A DNA stretch of 64,000 bases from Gaiellasilicea sp037720595 (GCA_037720595.1 JBBJLW010000004.1:117587-181586), one strand, 5' to 3'. Shown: positions 25,554-34,033, counted from the stretch's first letter. Translations and numbers: made by a program. The notes: generated from the letters alone by a model not told the origin.

Positions 25554-26981
25554 ATGGCGGCAACGGCAACAGAGAAGCGCCTGCTGCTCGACGGAGAGTG
25601 GATCGAGACCGGAGAGTGGATCGAGGTGCGCTCCCCCTATTCCGGCAAGGTCGTCGGGCGCGTCCCGAAAGCGGGCGCGGACGAGACGCGCCAGGCGGTC
25701 GACGCCGCCGAGCGCGCGATGCTCGAGCCACTCCCCGCCCACAAGCGGGCCGAGATCCTCGTCAGGGTCGCCGGCCTGCTCGGTCGCCGCCACGAGGAGA
25801 TCGCGCAGACGATCTCGGCGGAGGCCGGCAAGCCGCTGAAGGCCGCTCGCGTCGAGGTCGGCCGCGCGATGTCGACCTACACGATGAGCGCTGTCCAGGC
25901 CCGAACTCTGGCCGGGGAGATGGTGCCGATGGACGCATCACAGACGGGCGACGGGAAGCTCGCCTTCACGTTGCGGCTGCCCGTGGGCGTCGTCGGCGCG
26001 ATCTCGCCCTTCAACTTCCCGCTCAATCTCGTCGCGCACAAGATCGCGCCTGCGCTCGCGGCAGGCTGCGCCGTCGTGCTCAAGCCCGCCTCGCAGACCC
26101 CACTCTCCGCACTCCTGCTCGCCGAGCTGGAGACCGAGGCGGGCCTGCCGCCCGGCTGGCTGAACGTCCTCGTCGGGCCGGCCTCGGAGATCGGCGACGT
26201 TCTGGTCGAGGACGAGCGCGTGCGCCTGATCACGTTCACCGGCTCGGGCGAGGTCGGCTGGAAGCTGGCGGAGCGGGCCACGCGCAAGCGCGTCAACCTC
26301 GAGCTCGGGAACGCGACGCCTGTGATCGTCGAGGCGGACGCCGACCTCGAGTTGGCGGCAACCAAGCTCGCCGCCAACGCCTTTTCGTTCGCCGGCCAGA
26401 GCTGCATCTCGATCCAGCGGATCTACGTGCAGCGCGCCGCCTACGACGAGCTGCTGACGCGTTTCCTGCCGAAGGTCGAGGCGCTCGAGCTGGGCGATCC
26501 GGCCGACGAGGAGACGGACGTCGGCCCGCTGATCGACCGGGACAGCCGCGACCGCGTCCTCTCGTGGATCGAGGAAGCCCGAGCTGCGGGCGCCGACGTG
26601 CTGACAGGCGGAACCCTCGACGGCGAGCTCATCTGCCCGACGGTGCTCGCGAACGCAGGTCCCGAGCTGAGCGTCTCGTGCCAGGAGGTCTTCGGCCCGG
26701 TATGCACCGTCACCGCGTACGAGACGCTCGACCAGGCCATCGAGCTGGCGAACGGGACGCGCTATGGCCTGCAGGCGGGCATCTTCACGAGCTCGCTCCA
26801 GACGGCGCTCGCGGCAGCGCGGAAGCTCGAGTTCGGCGGCGTCACGATCAACGAGGCGCCGACCTTCCGGGCGGACCAGATGCCCTACGGCGGGGTCAAG
26901 GACTCGGGAAACACGCGCGAGGGGCCTGCCTGGGCCGTACGCGAGTTGACCGAGGAACGTCTCGTCGTCATCGAGCTGTAG
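25554..26981 (+). CDS. NAD(P)-dependent aldehyde dehydrogenase
   Basis: 475 residues from ATG 25554; 26 bases separate it from the divergent cyclase-fusion gene. ALDH superfamily features: Asn in ISPFNFPLN, FTGSGEVGWKLAERA cofactor loop, catalytic Glu in LELGNATP, catalytic Cys in FAGQSCISIQR, EVFGPVCTV, and the C-terminal PYGGVKDSGNTREG. The subfamily resembles lactaldehyde/glyceraldehyde and succinate-semialdehyde type enzymes (short N-terminus, SIQR after the Cys). It oxidises an aldehyde to the acid; the exact substrate is not determined. Confidence 0.95.
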   Translation: MAATATEKRLLLDGEWIETGEWIEVRSPYSGKVVGRVPKAGADETRQAVDAAERAMLEPLPAHKRAEILVRVAGLLGRRHEEIAQTISAEAGKPLKAARVEVGRAMSTYTMSAVQARTLAGEMVPMDASQTGDGKLAFTLRLPVGVVGAISPFNFPLNLVAHKIAPALAAGCAVVLKPASQTPLSALLLAELETEAGLPPGWLNVLVGPASEIGDVLVEDERVRLITFTGSGEVGWKLAERATRKRVNLELGNATPVIVEADADLELAATKLAANAFSFAGQSCISIQRIYVQRAAYDELLTRFLPKVEALELGDPADEETDVGPLIDRDSRDRVLSWIEEARAAGADVLTGGTLDGELICPTVLANAGPELSVSCQEVFGPVCTVTAYETLDQAIELANGTRYGLQAGIFTSSLQTALAAARKLEFGGVTINEAPTFRADQMPYGGVKDSGNTREGPAWAVRELTEERLVVIEL

Positions 26982-27032
26982 CGTTGCCCTGTGTCCATGT
27001 CGAGAGACTTGTCGAGAAAGCGTCCTTCGGCC

Positions 27033-27100
27033 CGGAGCGGTCGCTTCAAGGGACTTCGCGCGGTGGGGATCCGCCGCCGCGGATGCTCAGCTTGCGCCAA
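27033..27100. repeat. Copy A of a dispersed two-hairpin repeat
   Basis: Between the aldehyde dehydrogenase and the next gene (131 bp without coding) lies a 26-nt core (27033-27058) similar to 31207-31231 and 39396-39420, followed by the hairpin ATCCGC/GCGGAT (27069-27084). Bases 27069-27100 match 31242-31273 with one mismatch in 32. The unit has no coding potential. Orientation and whether it is transcribed are unknown. Confidence 0.65.
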
Positions 27101-27113
27101 ATAGACTAGGTCG

Positions 27114-27548
27114 ATGGCGCGCCTACCGCTGCTCCAACGCCTGCTGCGGCGCTCCGCTCCCGACGGCGATGCCGTCGACGGCGACGGCCCCCTTCCGCCA
27201 GCTCCGGTTTCCCAGCCGCGCCGGCGGCCCGCTCCGCCTGCGGGCGAGCTCCGCCGCGAGCGCCGTGCGCTACTGCGCCTGCGCGAGGAGCGGCTCCGCG
27301 ATCTCGGCGGGATTGCGCTCGAGATGTACCGACGCGACCGCTTCCGGGAGGATCTCCTGCTCGAGCGCTGCGCAGAACTGATCGGACTCGAGGCGCGAAT
27401 CCACGAGCTGGAGGCGCTGCTCGGGAACGCGAAGCCGCTGACCGGCGTTCCGAGGAGCGCGCGCTGCGACTGCGGCGCCCCGCTGCTCTGGGGATCCCGG
27501 TTCTGTGCGAGCTGCGGGCGGCCGATCGCGGCCGAGAACCGGCGGTGA
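27114..27548 (+). CDS. Helical protein with C-terminal zinc ribbon
   Basis: 144 residues. A basic, Pro/Arg-rich N-terminus, an Arg/Glu-rich helical middle (GELRRERRALLRLREERLRD, then LLLERCAELIGLEARIHELE), and a C-terminal four-Cys zinc ribbon, CDCG then FCASCGRP. It overlaps the next gene as GTGA; that gene begins with another zinc ribbon, so the two are likely made together. No enzymatic motif. Function unknown. Confidence 0.7.
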   Translation: MARLPLLQRLLRRSAPDGDAVDGDGPLPPAPVSQPRRRPAPPAGELRRERRALLRLREERLRDLGGIALEMYRRDRFREDLLLERCAELIGLEARIHELEALLGNAKPLTGVPRSARCDCGAPLLWGSRFCASCGRPIAAENRR

Positions 27549-28237
27549 GCATGGACGCGCCGGTCGAGACCGGCGGGGCTTCGCGCTGCCCCCGGTGCTC
27601 CAGCGGGTTAGAGCCAGGCCAGGAGTACTGCCTCGAATGCGGCCTGCGCCTTCCTCACGACCGTCCGGGGACGATCGAGCGCGCCTCGACGGGTCTCGCC
27701 GCGCGGCGGCAATGGGCGGGCTCGTGGCTCCTCCCAGCCGCACTCGGTCTCGTGCTCGCCGTGGTCGGAACCGGCGCGGCGATCGCCATCTCCTCGAACG
27801 GCGAGCGTCTGGAGGCCGTGTCGACGGCCACCGGAGGGAGCCTGACGGCACCGGACAGCACCCCCACCCTGACGGCACCGGAGCCGACGACCGGTGGGAA
27901 GACAACGGCTGCGCCCCCGCCGACCACCACTCCGACTCCGTCGCCCCGAATTCCCGCAGCGATCTCGTGGCCCAGGGGGCGCCGCGGCTGGACGATCGTC
28001 CTCCTCTCGCTTTCACAGGACGCCGGGCGGAGCGCCGCCGTCGCGAAGGCGGAGGAGGCGCGCGAGGGAGGCCTCCGGCGCGTCGGGATTCTCAACTCCT
28101 CCCGTTTCGCGAGCCTCCACCCCGGCTACTACGTCGTCTTCCAGGGCGTCTTCGAGTCGGAGCCGGACGCCGCGAGCTCGCTCCAGCGGGCGCGGACGGT
28201 CTTCCCGGCGGCCTACCAGCGCGCGATCGTCCCCTGA
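27545..28237 (+). CDS. Zinc-ribbon membrane protein with SPOR-like C-terminal domain
   Basis: 230 residues. Residues 13-33 are a zinc ribbon (CPRC then CLECG). One membrane helix follows at about 60-80 (LLPAALGLVLAVVGTGAAIA). A Ser/Thr/Pro-rich linker with repeated LTAP and TTTPTPSP leads to a C-terminal domain of about 80 residues (RGWTIVLLSL, HPGYYVVFQGVFES, AAYQRAIVP) with the size and strand pattern of SPOR domains, which bind denuded peptidoglycan at division sites. Predicted topology: ribbon inside, SPOR outside. GTG 27545 overlaps the upstream stop; ATG 27551 is an alternative. A link between cytosolic zinc-ribbon factors and the septal wall is inferred. Confidence 0.75.
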   Translation: MSMDAPVETGGASRCPRCSSGLEPGQEYCLECGLRLPHDRPGTIERASTGLAARRQWAGSWLLPAALGLVLAVVGTGAAIAISSNGERLEAVSTATGGSLTAPDSTPTLTAPEPTTGGKTTAAPPPTTTPTPSPRIPAAISWPRGRRGWTIVLLSLSQDAGRSAAVAKAEEAREGGLRRVGILNSSRFASLHPGYYVVFQGVFESEPDAASSLQRARTVFPAAYQRAIVP

Positions 28238-28337
28238 TTTCTCGCCGGTTCAGGCATCCCTGACCGCAAAAAGACCCGCAAACTGCACTCGAAGAGCACG
28301 CCTGCGCACGCCGAATCGTGAAGTTGTGCGAAAGACT

Positions 28338-28366
28338 TTGTAACAGCGCGGTGAAGTCCGTATACT
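28338..28366 (+). promoter_or_regulatory. Near-consensus sigma-70 promoter
   Basis: TTGTAA at 28338-28343 and TATACT at 28361-28366 are separated by exactly 17 bp. This is unusually close to consensus for the high-GC surroundings. Initiation would be near 28373, giving a 5' leader of about 68 bases before ATG 28441. The rest of the 203-bp gap (28238-28337) shows no gene. Confidence 0.7.
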
Positions 28367-28440
28367 CCTCCTCGAGAACGTCGCCCCAGCGACGCAAACG
28401 GCCTGATCAGGGGATTCGACAGGGAGCGCTGACCGCCTCG

Positions 28441-28890
28441 ATGGACCCACATCTCTTGCAGCTTCAGACTTGTATGTATCAGTATTCGCGAGCGATCTAC
28501 CGCTCGATCAAGGGCCTGATCGACCCGTACTCCGACGCGGTCACCCAGCTCGAGTCGCGGCGCGCGGTCCTGGAGCAGTGCGAGCAGACGATGGAGCGAC
28601 TCGCCGCCGACCCGCACTACTTCTCGAAGCCCGATCGCGCGCTCTTCCAGGACATTCGCCGCCACTTCCCGATCACGGCACAGGCGCAGGTCGCGTGGGC
28701 CGTACGGGAGGGCGTCGGCGCCGCGGTCGGCTTCATCGAGGATCAGGTGGAAGCCGGAGCGCTCGACGGCGGGATCGCCCGCTGCCGCGCGACGACTCGC
28801 AAGGGCAAGCCTTGCCAGCGCACGCCGCTGCCGGAGCGCGACTATTGCCCCTCGCACCAGCACCTCGAGAGCTCCACTCTCGCCGCCTGA
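28441..28890 (+). CDS. Conserved-looking protein with C-terminal CxnC-CxxH zinc motif
   Basis: 149 residues from ATG 28441, placed by the promoter at 28338-28366. The N-terminal two thirds are helical with many Tyr, Gln and charged residues (MYQYSRAIYRSIKGLIDPYS; LFQDIRRHFPITAQAQVAW). The C-terminus has CRATTRKGKPCQ, then YCPSHQH, a Cys-Cys-Cys-His pattern that should bind one zinc. The RKGKPC pattern occurs in small proteins of several bacterial groups whose roles are unknown. A strong dedicated promoter suggests steady expression. Followed 43 bases later by the WYL regulator gene. Confidence 0.75.
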   Translation: MDPHLLQLQTCMYQYSRAIYRSIKGLIDPYSDAVTQLESRRAVLEQCEQTMERLAADPHYFSKPDRALFQDIRRHFPITAQAQVAWAVREGVGAAVGFIEDQVEAGALDGGIARCRATTRKGKPCQRTPLPERDYCPSHQHLESSTLAA

Positions 28891-28933
28891 ACTGCCGTCG
28901 GCTACCCGGCCGGCGAAGCGGTAGTCTCGCCGG

Positions 28934-30958
28934 ATGTCGCACGACACCGACAAGCTGATCCGGCAGCTCTCGCTCGTCGCCTTCCTGATGGCCGAGCGTC
29001 GACCGCTGACCGCGCGCGACGTGAAGGGGAACGTCGAGGGCTACTCCGAGATGTCGGACGAGGCATTCGCGCGGCGCTTCTATTCCGATCGGGCTGAGCT
29101 GCTCGCGCTCGGCGTGCCGCTCCGCTCCCAACGCGACGAGTTCACGGGTGAGGAGCTGTACACGCTGCGCTCGGAGAACTACTTCCTGCCGAAGCTCGAG
29201 CTCACGGACGACGAGTTGGCCGCGCTTCTGACGAGTCTGCACCTACTCGAAGGGAAGTTCGCCTACGCCGAGCCGCTGCGGCTCGCACTGCAGAACCTCG
29301 CCCTCGGCCGGAAGGGCTTCGACGACGCGCCCGGAGAGACCGCCGACCGGGTCAAGGTGAGCGACCCCGACTATTCGCCCGAACTGGCGGGGAGGCTCTC
29401 CAAGCTCGAAGCGGCGATCTCGAAGCAGCGAACGATCAAGTTCAGCTACTGGTCGCCGCAGCGGGACCGGACCTCCGAGCGGGCGCTCAATCCCTACGCG
29501 CTCCGCCACGACGAAGGCGTCTGGTACGTGATCGGCCTCGACCTCGGCGACGAGCGCGAGAAGACGTTCCGCGTTTCCCGGATTCGAAGCGACATCCGCT
29601 TCGCGACTCGCCGCGAGCGCGACTTCAGGCTGCCTGCAGACTTCGACGTCGAGAGCCACCGCCGCCGCTCGCCCTGGCAGATCGGCGAGCTCGCCGGCAC
29701 CGCGCGTGTGGCCGTCTCCGGAGACACCGCCTGGTGGGTGAAGCGCACGCTCGGCGAAGCGGGAACGCTCGAGGACGGGGTCTTCGAGACGGAGTACGCG
29801 GCGCTCGAGCCGCTGGCGAGCTGGGTCCTGCGTCAGAACGGCCGCGCGATCCCGCTCGAGCCTCCGGAGCTGCGCGGCGCCGTCGCCTCGGCTTTGACCC
29901 GCGTCCGCGACCGGCACGAGGGCGATACTCCGACGGTCGCGAAGGCGAAGCGCCACGTCGAGCCCCCACCGGCCGACCGGCCCGCTCCGCCCGTGGCGCC
30001 CGAACGGTTCGCGGTCCTCCAGGCCCTCCTCGCCTATCTCCTGGAGGCCTGCGGCGACACGCGCGAGGCAGAGCTCGACGCGGACGACCTGGCGGAGCGC
30101 TTCCATATTCCGCGCGAGGAGTTGCAGGAGCATCTCTCGCTGCTCAACCTCGTCAACTTCGGTGGCGGCTGCTACACGGTGTACGCCGAGCTCGAAGGTC
30201 CCGTCGTCACCGTCGACAAGGAGCTCTACGGCGACGTCTTCCGGCTCGCACCCCGGCTGACGCCGCTCGAGGCACGGGCGATCCGGCTCGCCCTCGACTA
30301 CGTGGGCCCTTCGATCGCGGCCGACTCGCACACGACGCTCGACCGCGTGCGTCGCAAGCTTGAGGAGACGTTCGGTCAGTTCGAGCTCGCGCAGTCCGAG
30401 CCGCAAGAGCCCGTGGACGATCAGCCGACCGACGAGGAGCAGCTCATCGGAACGCTCTCGGACGGGATCGAGCAACACCGCCTCGTCGAGATCGACTACC
30501 TGAAGGAGGGCGAGGAGACGCCCACGAGCCGGCTCGTCGAGCCGTATCAATTGATGCGCGAGCTGCCCTACTGGCGCGTCCACACCTGGGATCGGAACGC
30601 CGGTGACGCACGCACGTATCGGGTCGATCGGATGCGCTCGGCGCGGTTGACCGAGAAGTCATTCGAGCCGCGCGAGGGCTTCGATCCGAACTACCTGCGC
30701 GATCCGGGAATCGCTCAGGTCTGGTACTCGCCCGAGATCGCGCGCTGGAAGCTCGAGCGCGGCGCCCGGCCGCTCGCGGACGGCTCGGCGCTAGGCGAGC
30801 TCGGATTCAAGACCGAGGACTGGATCGTCGGCGAGATCCTCCACGACCGTGGGGAAGCCGTCGTGCTCGAGCCCGAGCCGCTGCGAGCGACCGTGGCCAA
30901 GCGATCCTCCGCGCTCCTCCGCGAGCTCAAGGTGAGCCGCGTCCGCGTGGCCTCGTAG
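28934..30958 (+). CDS. Fused WYL-domain transcription regulator (PafBC type)
   Basis: 674 residues, equal to two WYL regulators in tandem. First half: winged helix-turn-helix (about 5-75), WYL domain around residues 155-240 (FSYWSPQRDR, NPYALRHDEGVWYVIGLD), then a WCX extension. After a Pro-rich linker (about 345-355) the second half has another HTH (ERFAVLQALLAYLLEACGD), and a second WYL domain near 510-580 (VEIDYLKEG, EPYQLMRELPYWRVHTWD) with its WCX tail. In mycobacteria PafB and PafC are separate genes, and the heterodimer is a DNA-damage activator. Fused forms exist in other Actinomycetota. WYL domains are thought to bind single-stranded nucleic acid. The 3' end of the gene is part of a 109-bp tandem repeat. 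Confidence 0.92.
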   Translation: MSHDTDKLIRQLSLVAFLMAERRPLTARDVKGNVEGYSEMSDEAFARRFYSDRAELLALGVPLRSQRDEFTGEELYTLRSENYFLPKLELTDDELAALLTSLHLLEGKFAYAEPLRLALQNLALGRKGFDDAPGETADRVKVSDPDYSPELAGRLSKLEAAISKQRTIKFSYWSPQRDRTSERALNPYALRHDEGVWYVIGLDLGDEREKTFRVSRIRSDIRFATRRERDFRLPADFDVESHRRRSPWQIGELAGTARVAVSGDTAWWVKRTLGEAGTLEDGVFETEYAALEPLASWVLRQNGRAIPLEPPELRGAVASALTRVRDRHEGDTPTVAKAKRHVEPPPADRPAPPVAPERFAVLQALLAYLLEACGDTREAELDADDLAERFHIPREELQEHLSLLNLVNFGGGCYTVYAELEGPVVTVDKELYGDVFRLAPRLTPLEARAIRLALDYVGPSIAADSHTTLDRVRRKLEETFGQFELAQSEPQEPVDDQPTDEEQLIGTLSDGIEQHRLVEIDYLKEGEETPTSRLVEPYQLMRELPYWRVHTWDRNAGDARTYRVDRMRSARLTEKSFEPREGFDPNYLRDPGIAQVWYSPEIARWKLERGARPLADGSALGELGFKTEDWIVGEILHDRGEAVVLEPEPLRATVAKRSSALLRELKVSRVRVAS

Positions 30959-31254
30959 AGCGTTATCTCGCGCGGGCTGGTCAGGCCGCGAAGCGGCCCT
31001 TCAGGGGTCCTCGCGCGCTGAGCATCCGCCTCCGCGAGAGGTGAGCCGCGTCCGCGTGGCCTCGTAGAGCGTTATCTCGCGCGGGCTGGTCAGGCCGCGA
31101 AGCGGCCCTTCAGGGGTCCTCGCGCGCTGAGCATCCGCCTCCGCGAGAGGTGAGCCGCGTCCGCGTGGCCCAGTAGAGCGTTGTCTCGCGCGGGCTGGTC
31201 AGGCCGCGAAGCGGCCCTTCAGGGGTCTTCGCGCGCTGAGCATCCGCCTCCGCG
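30931..31254. repeat. 109-bp tandem repeat, three copies
   Basis: Copies begin at 30931, 31040 and 31149, so the period is exactly 109 bp. Copies 1 and 2 are identical along nearly all their length; copy 3 differs at a few positions (CAG for TCG before the TAG, GTTG for GTTA, TCTTCG for TCCTCG). Copy 1 includes the last nine codons and stop of the WYL gene, so two extra copies of that gene end lie downstream. Each copy carries the 25-nt core of the dispersed repeat (30989, 31098, 31207). This fills the 301-bp gap between the WYL gene and the opposing kinase gene; no gene is seen in it. Confidence 0.95.
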
Positions 31255-31264
31255 GATGCTCAGC
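31235..31264. terminator. 13-bp perfect hairpin, probable bidirectional terminator
   Basis: GCTGAGCATCCGC and GCGGATGCTCAGC form a perfect 13-bp stem around the loop CTCC. It sits between two convergent genes and includes the stop codon (31260-31262) of the leftward sensor kinase. There is no U-tract on either strand. Its right arm and flank are shared with copy A of the dispersed repeat at 27079-27100. Confidence 0.6.
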
Positions 31265-33023
31265 TTGCGCCAACAGGCAGGGTCAGAGTGAAGGTTGCGC
31301 CCTCACCGGGGTGGGAGTCGACCTGCAGGGTGCCGCCGTGGGCCTCGGCGAACGAGCGCGAGATGAAGAGCCCGAGCCCCGTGCCCGGCTTGGCGTCCTG
31401 ATCGCCGGCACGTCCGAACTTCTCGAAGATCAGGCCGTGATCCTCGAGCTCGATTCCGGGGCCGTGATCACGCACGCGCACCCGGACGGAGCCGTTCCGC
31501 ATCGTCATGTCGATCTCGACTGCGGCTCCGGTCTTGGAGTACTTGATCGCGTTCGCGAGGAGGTTGTCCAAGAGCTGGCGCAGCCGGTCGCGGTCGCCGC
31601 GAACGTGCGGCAGAGCGGACGGGATCTCGACCGCGAGCCGCACCTCGTCCTGTGCGATCTCCGCTGCCGCCGTCGCTTCCCGCAACAGGTCGACGAGATC
31701 CACGTCCGTGAACATGTAGCCGAAGGTGCCGGCCTCGATCCTCGACGTATCGAGCACGTCACCGACGAGCACCGAAAGCCGGCTCGTCTCGTCGGCGATG
31801 ACGGCGATGAACGCCTCGCGCTGATCCGACCGGAGCTCGCGCCACCGGGACTGGAGCGTCCGCGCCGAGCCGATCACGGCCGCCATCGGGCTCCGCAGCT
31901 CGTGTGAGACCAGCGAGACGAAATCTGCGCGAAGCGCCGAGAGGCGGCGCAATTCCTCAACCGTCGTCCGCTCGGCGTCGTACGCGCGGATGTTCTGCAC
32001 CGCCGCAGCGACGAAACGCCCAAGGAGCGCGACGAGCTCGATCTCCTCGGGGCGAAAGGAGTCGAGCTGGGCGCGGCCGACCGACAACGCGCCGACCGTC
32101 CGGGTGCCCTGCTGGAGGGGCGCGACGACACGCGAGCGTAACCCGAGCTCCAGCAGACCCTCCTCCTGCGGGTACCGGCGTTCCTCGAGGTCGGCTCGAT
32201 AGACCGTCTGGCCCTCCGCCACCCGCTCGAGGATCGAGCCCTTGACGTCGATCCTCGTCCCGGGACCAAGGAACGAGCGGGCGCCGGCGCCCGCAGTCGC
32301 CATCACCCGGGCGCCGTCGCCTTCGATCAGGAGGATCGCGGAGCGATCGAATGGGACGAGCCCGCGCAGCTCGGCGATGAAGGCGCTGAACGCCTCGTCG
32401 AGATCGAGCGACGAAGCAAGCGCGCGCGCACACCGACTCGAGGCCTCGAGCATGTCGACGCGCCGGCCGAGCTCGTCCCGCAGGCGTTCGGCCTCCTGTG
32501 CGCGCGTGCTTGCAAGCGCCGACTGCTCGCGCTCCATCGCGACCAGCCGCCCCACGACCAGGCCGAGCACGACGCCGATCGCCACGCGGAGCACGACCGA
32601 CTCCGGCTGGATCTCGAAATCGAACTCGCGCGAGCGCCAGATCTCGGCGAGGGCGAGGATCGGAATACCCGCCAGTGCGACGGCGAGCCCTCCGGCCACG
32701 CGAAAGAGCAGAGCCGCTTCGAGGACGACGAGGAAGAGCAGCGTTCGCAGCGGCTGGCCTGTCGCGAACGAGTAGACGAGGACGAGCGCGGTCGAGAGGA
32801 GCGTGTCGAATGCGAGTCCGAGCACCGCGACGGCCTGCGAACGCACCCGCGTGGCGAACGCGAGGGGAACGAAGAGGGCGGCGACGATCGCGTGGACGCC
32901 GAGCGTGATCCACGCCGCGGTCTCGTAACCGGGCGGAAAGTCGCCCCGCTCGTTCAGGAGTTGGATCAGCGCCAGCGGCACGATCACGAGCCGCACGAAC
33001 GCGAGCATCCGGACGACCCTCAT
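31260..33023 (-). CDS. Membrane sensor histidine kinase with GAF domain
   Basis: 587 residues from ATG 33023, which overlaps the queG stop as ATGA. The N-terminal 160 residues are hydrophobic with about five or six membrane helices; then a coiled-coil linker, a GAF domain (about 200-345; LVPFDRSAILLIEGDG, PLQQGTRTVGALSVGR), a HisKA helix with His in LVSHELRSPMAAVIG, and an HATPase domain (NLLANAIKYSKTG, DHGPGIELED, GTGLGLFISRSF). The last residues, VGAS, lie in the hairpin of the dispersed repeat. No response regulator is adjacent. Coupling to queG is unexpected and may be only positional. Confidence 0.92.
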   Translation of the reverse strand: MRVVRMLAFVRLVIVPLALIQLLNERGDFPPGYETAAWITLGVHAIVAALFVPLAFATRVRSQAVAVLGLAFDTLLSTALVLVYSFATGQPLRTLLFLVVLEAALLFRVAGGLAVALAGIPILALAEIWRSREFDFEIQPESVVLRVAIGVVLGLVVGRLVAMEREQSALASTRAQEAERLRDELGRRVDMLEASSRCARALASSLDLDEAFSAFIAELRGLVPFDRSAILLIEGDGARVMATAGAGARSFLGPGTRIDVKGSILERVAEGQTVYRADLEERRYPQEEGLLELGLRSRVVAPLQQGTRTVGALSVGRAQLDSFRPEEIELVALLGRFVAAAVQNIRAYDAERTTVEELRRLSALRADFVSLVSHELRSPMAAVIGSARTLQSRWRELRSDQREAFIAVIADETSRLSVLVGDVLDTSRIEAGTFGYMFTDVDLVDLLREATAAAEIAQDEVRLAVEIPSALPHVRGDRDRLRQLLDNLLANAIKYSKTGAAVEIDMTMRNGSVRVRVRDHGPGIELEDHGLIFEKFGRAGDQDAKPGTGLGLFISRSFAEAHGGTLQVDSHPGEGATFTLTLPVGAS

Positions 33024-34024
33024 ACGCCTCGTTCGACCAGTCTCGCGAGCGCCCACTCCGCCTGCTCGCGCAGAAGCTCGTCCTCACCGGCTGCGAACTG
33101 CTCGAGCAGCGGGCGATGCTCCGAGCCACCGACGTTGCCGGCCGCGACGAGCGCGTTGCGGCGCAAGTAGCGAGCGTCGTTGCGCGGCACATAGAGGCGG
33201 TCGTAGCGCTCGAGCAACGACGCGTCGTCGGCCTCGAGCCACTCGGCAAGCGAGACCGTCGGCTCGGCGCCGTCCGGCGGGCGCCCGCCGGCGCGCCGCT
33301 TCGCGACCCCACGGGTCCAGGGCCAGACGTCCTGGCAGATGTCGCAGCCGTAGAGCGAGGCGCCGATCGCCTCGCGATACTCGACCGGGATCGCCGCCGG
33401 AGCTTGCGTCCAGTAGGAGAGACAGCGTGTCGCATCGAGCGTGCCGGCCTCAGCAAGCGCGTCCGTGGGACACGCCTCGATGCAGAGCGTGCACGAGCCA
33501 CAGTCCGTCCCGAGCGGCACCGCGGCCTCGAGCTCGACGTCCGTGACGAGCGTGCCGAGCACGACCCACGAGCCGTGCCGTTGCGTGATTAGGAGCGTGT
33601 TCTTGCCGTAGAAGCCGAGCCCGGCTCGGAAGGCCGCCTCCCTATCGACGTGCTGGTTCGCATCGACGAGCACGCGATAGGAGCCGCCGAGCCGACGGCC
33701 GAGCGCGTCGAGCTTGTCGCGCAGCTCGACGTAACGGTCGCTCCATGTGTAACGCGACAGGGTTCCGTCCCCCGGCTCGGCCTCGGATCCGGGCGCGTAA
33801 TAGCACAGCGCCGCCGACACGACGGTCCGCGCCCCCGGCAGCAGGGTCTCGGGGTGACAGGAGACGTGCGGCTGCGCCATCGTGAAGCGCATGCCGGCAA
33901 AGAGTCCGCGCTCGGCGCGCTCGCGGATGTGTCGCTCGGTCTCCGTGTACGGCGCCGCCGAAGCTGCGCCGACAGCGTCGAGGCCGAGTTCTTTCCCTAG
34001 CTCCGCGAGCTCCGCCGCAGTCAT
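33020..34024 (-). CDS. queG: Epoxyqueuosine reductase QueG with a substituted cluster Cys
   Basis: 334 residues from ATG 34024. QueG uses cobalamin and two [4Fe-4S] clusters to reduce epoxyqueuosine to queuosine in tRNA. Family features: GASLYGCDICQ, the first cluster motif CGSCTLCIEACPTDAL, RCLSYWTQ and the conserved LGFYGKNTLLI. In the second motif the family usually reads CDxCQxxCPW; here it is CDICQDVWPW, so the last Cys is Trp. The gene is complete and in frame, with no sign of decay. The C-terminus has an armadillo-like HEAT region (RRNALVAAGNVGG). Convergent signals are absent; the gene is divergent from the oxidoreductase at 34034. Confidence 0.92.
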   Translation of the reverse strand: MTAAELAELGKELGLDAVGAASAAPYTETERHIRERAERGLFAGMRFTMAQPHVSCHPETLLPGARTVVSAALCYYAPGSEAEPGDGTLSRYTWSDRYVELRDKLDALGRRLGGSYRVLVDANQHVDREAAFRAGLGFYGKNTLLITQRHGSWVVLGTLVTDVELEAAVPLGTDCGSCTLCIEACPTDALAEAGTLDATRCLSYWTQAPAAIPVEYREAIGASLYGCDICQDVWPWTRGVAKRRAGGRPPDGAEPTVSLAEWLEADDASLLERYDRLYVPRNDARYLRRNALVAAGNVGGSEHRPLLEQFAAGEDELLREQAEWALARLVERGV

Positions 34025-34033
34025 GGGAGGATC

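Noticed and set aside
26982..27113. Possible tRNA or small RNA gene
   Set aside because: No cloverleaf can be drawn and no CCA end or TTCRA-like T-loop is seen; the stretch is explained by the dispersed repeat.
30931..31254. The 109-bp repeats as a CRISPR array
   Set aside because: The repeats are head-to-tail without unique spacers and include gene-end sequence; it is a simple tandem triplication.
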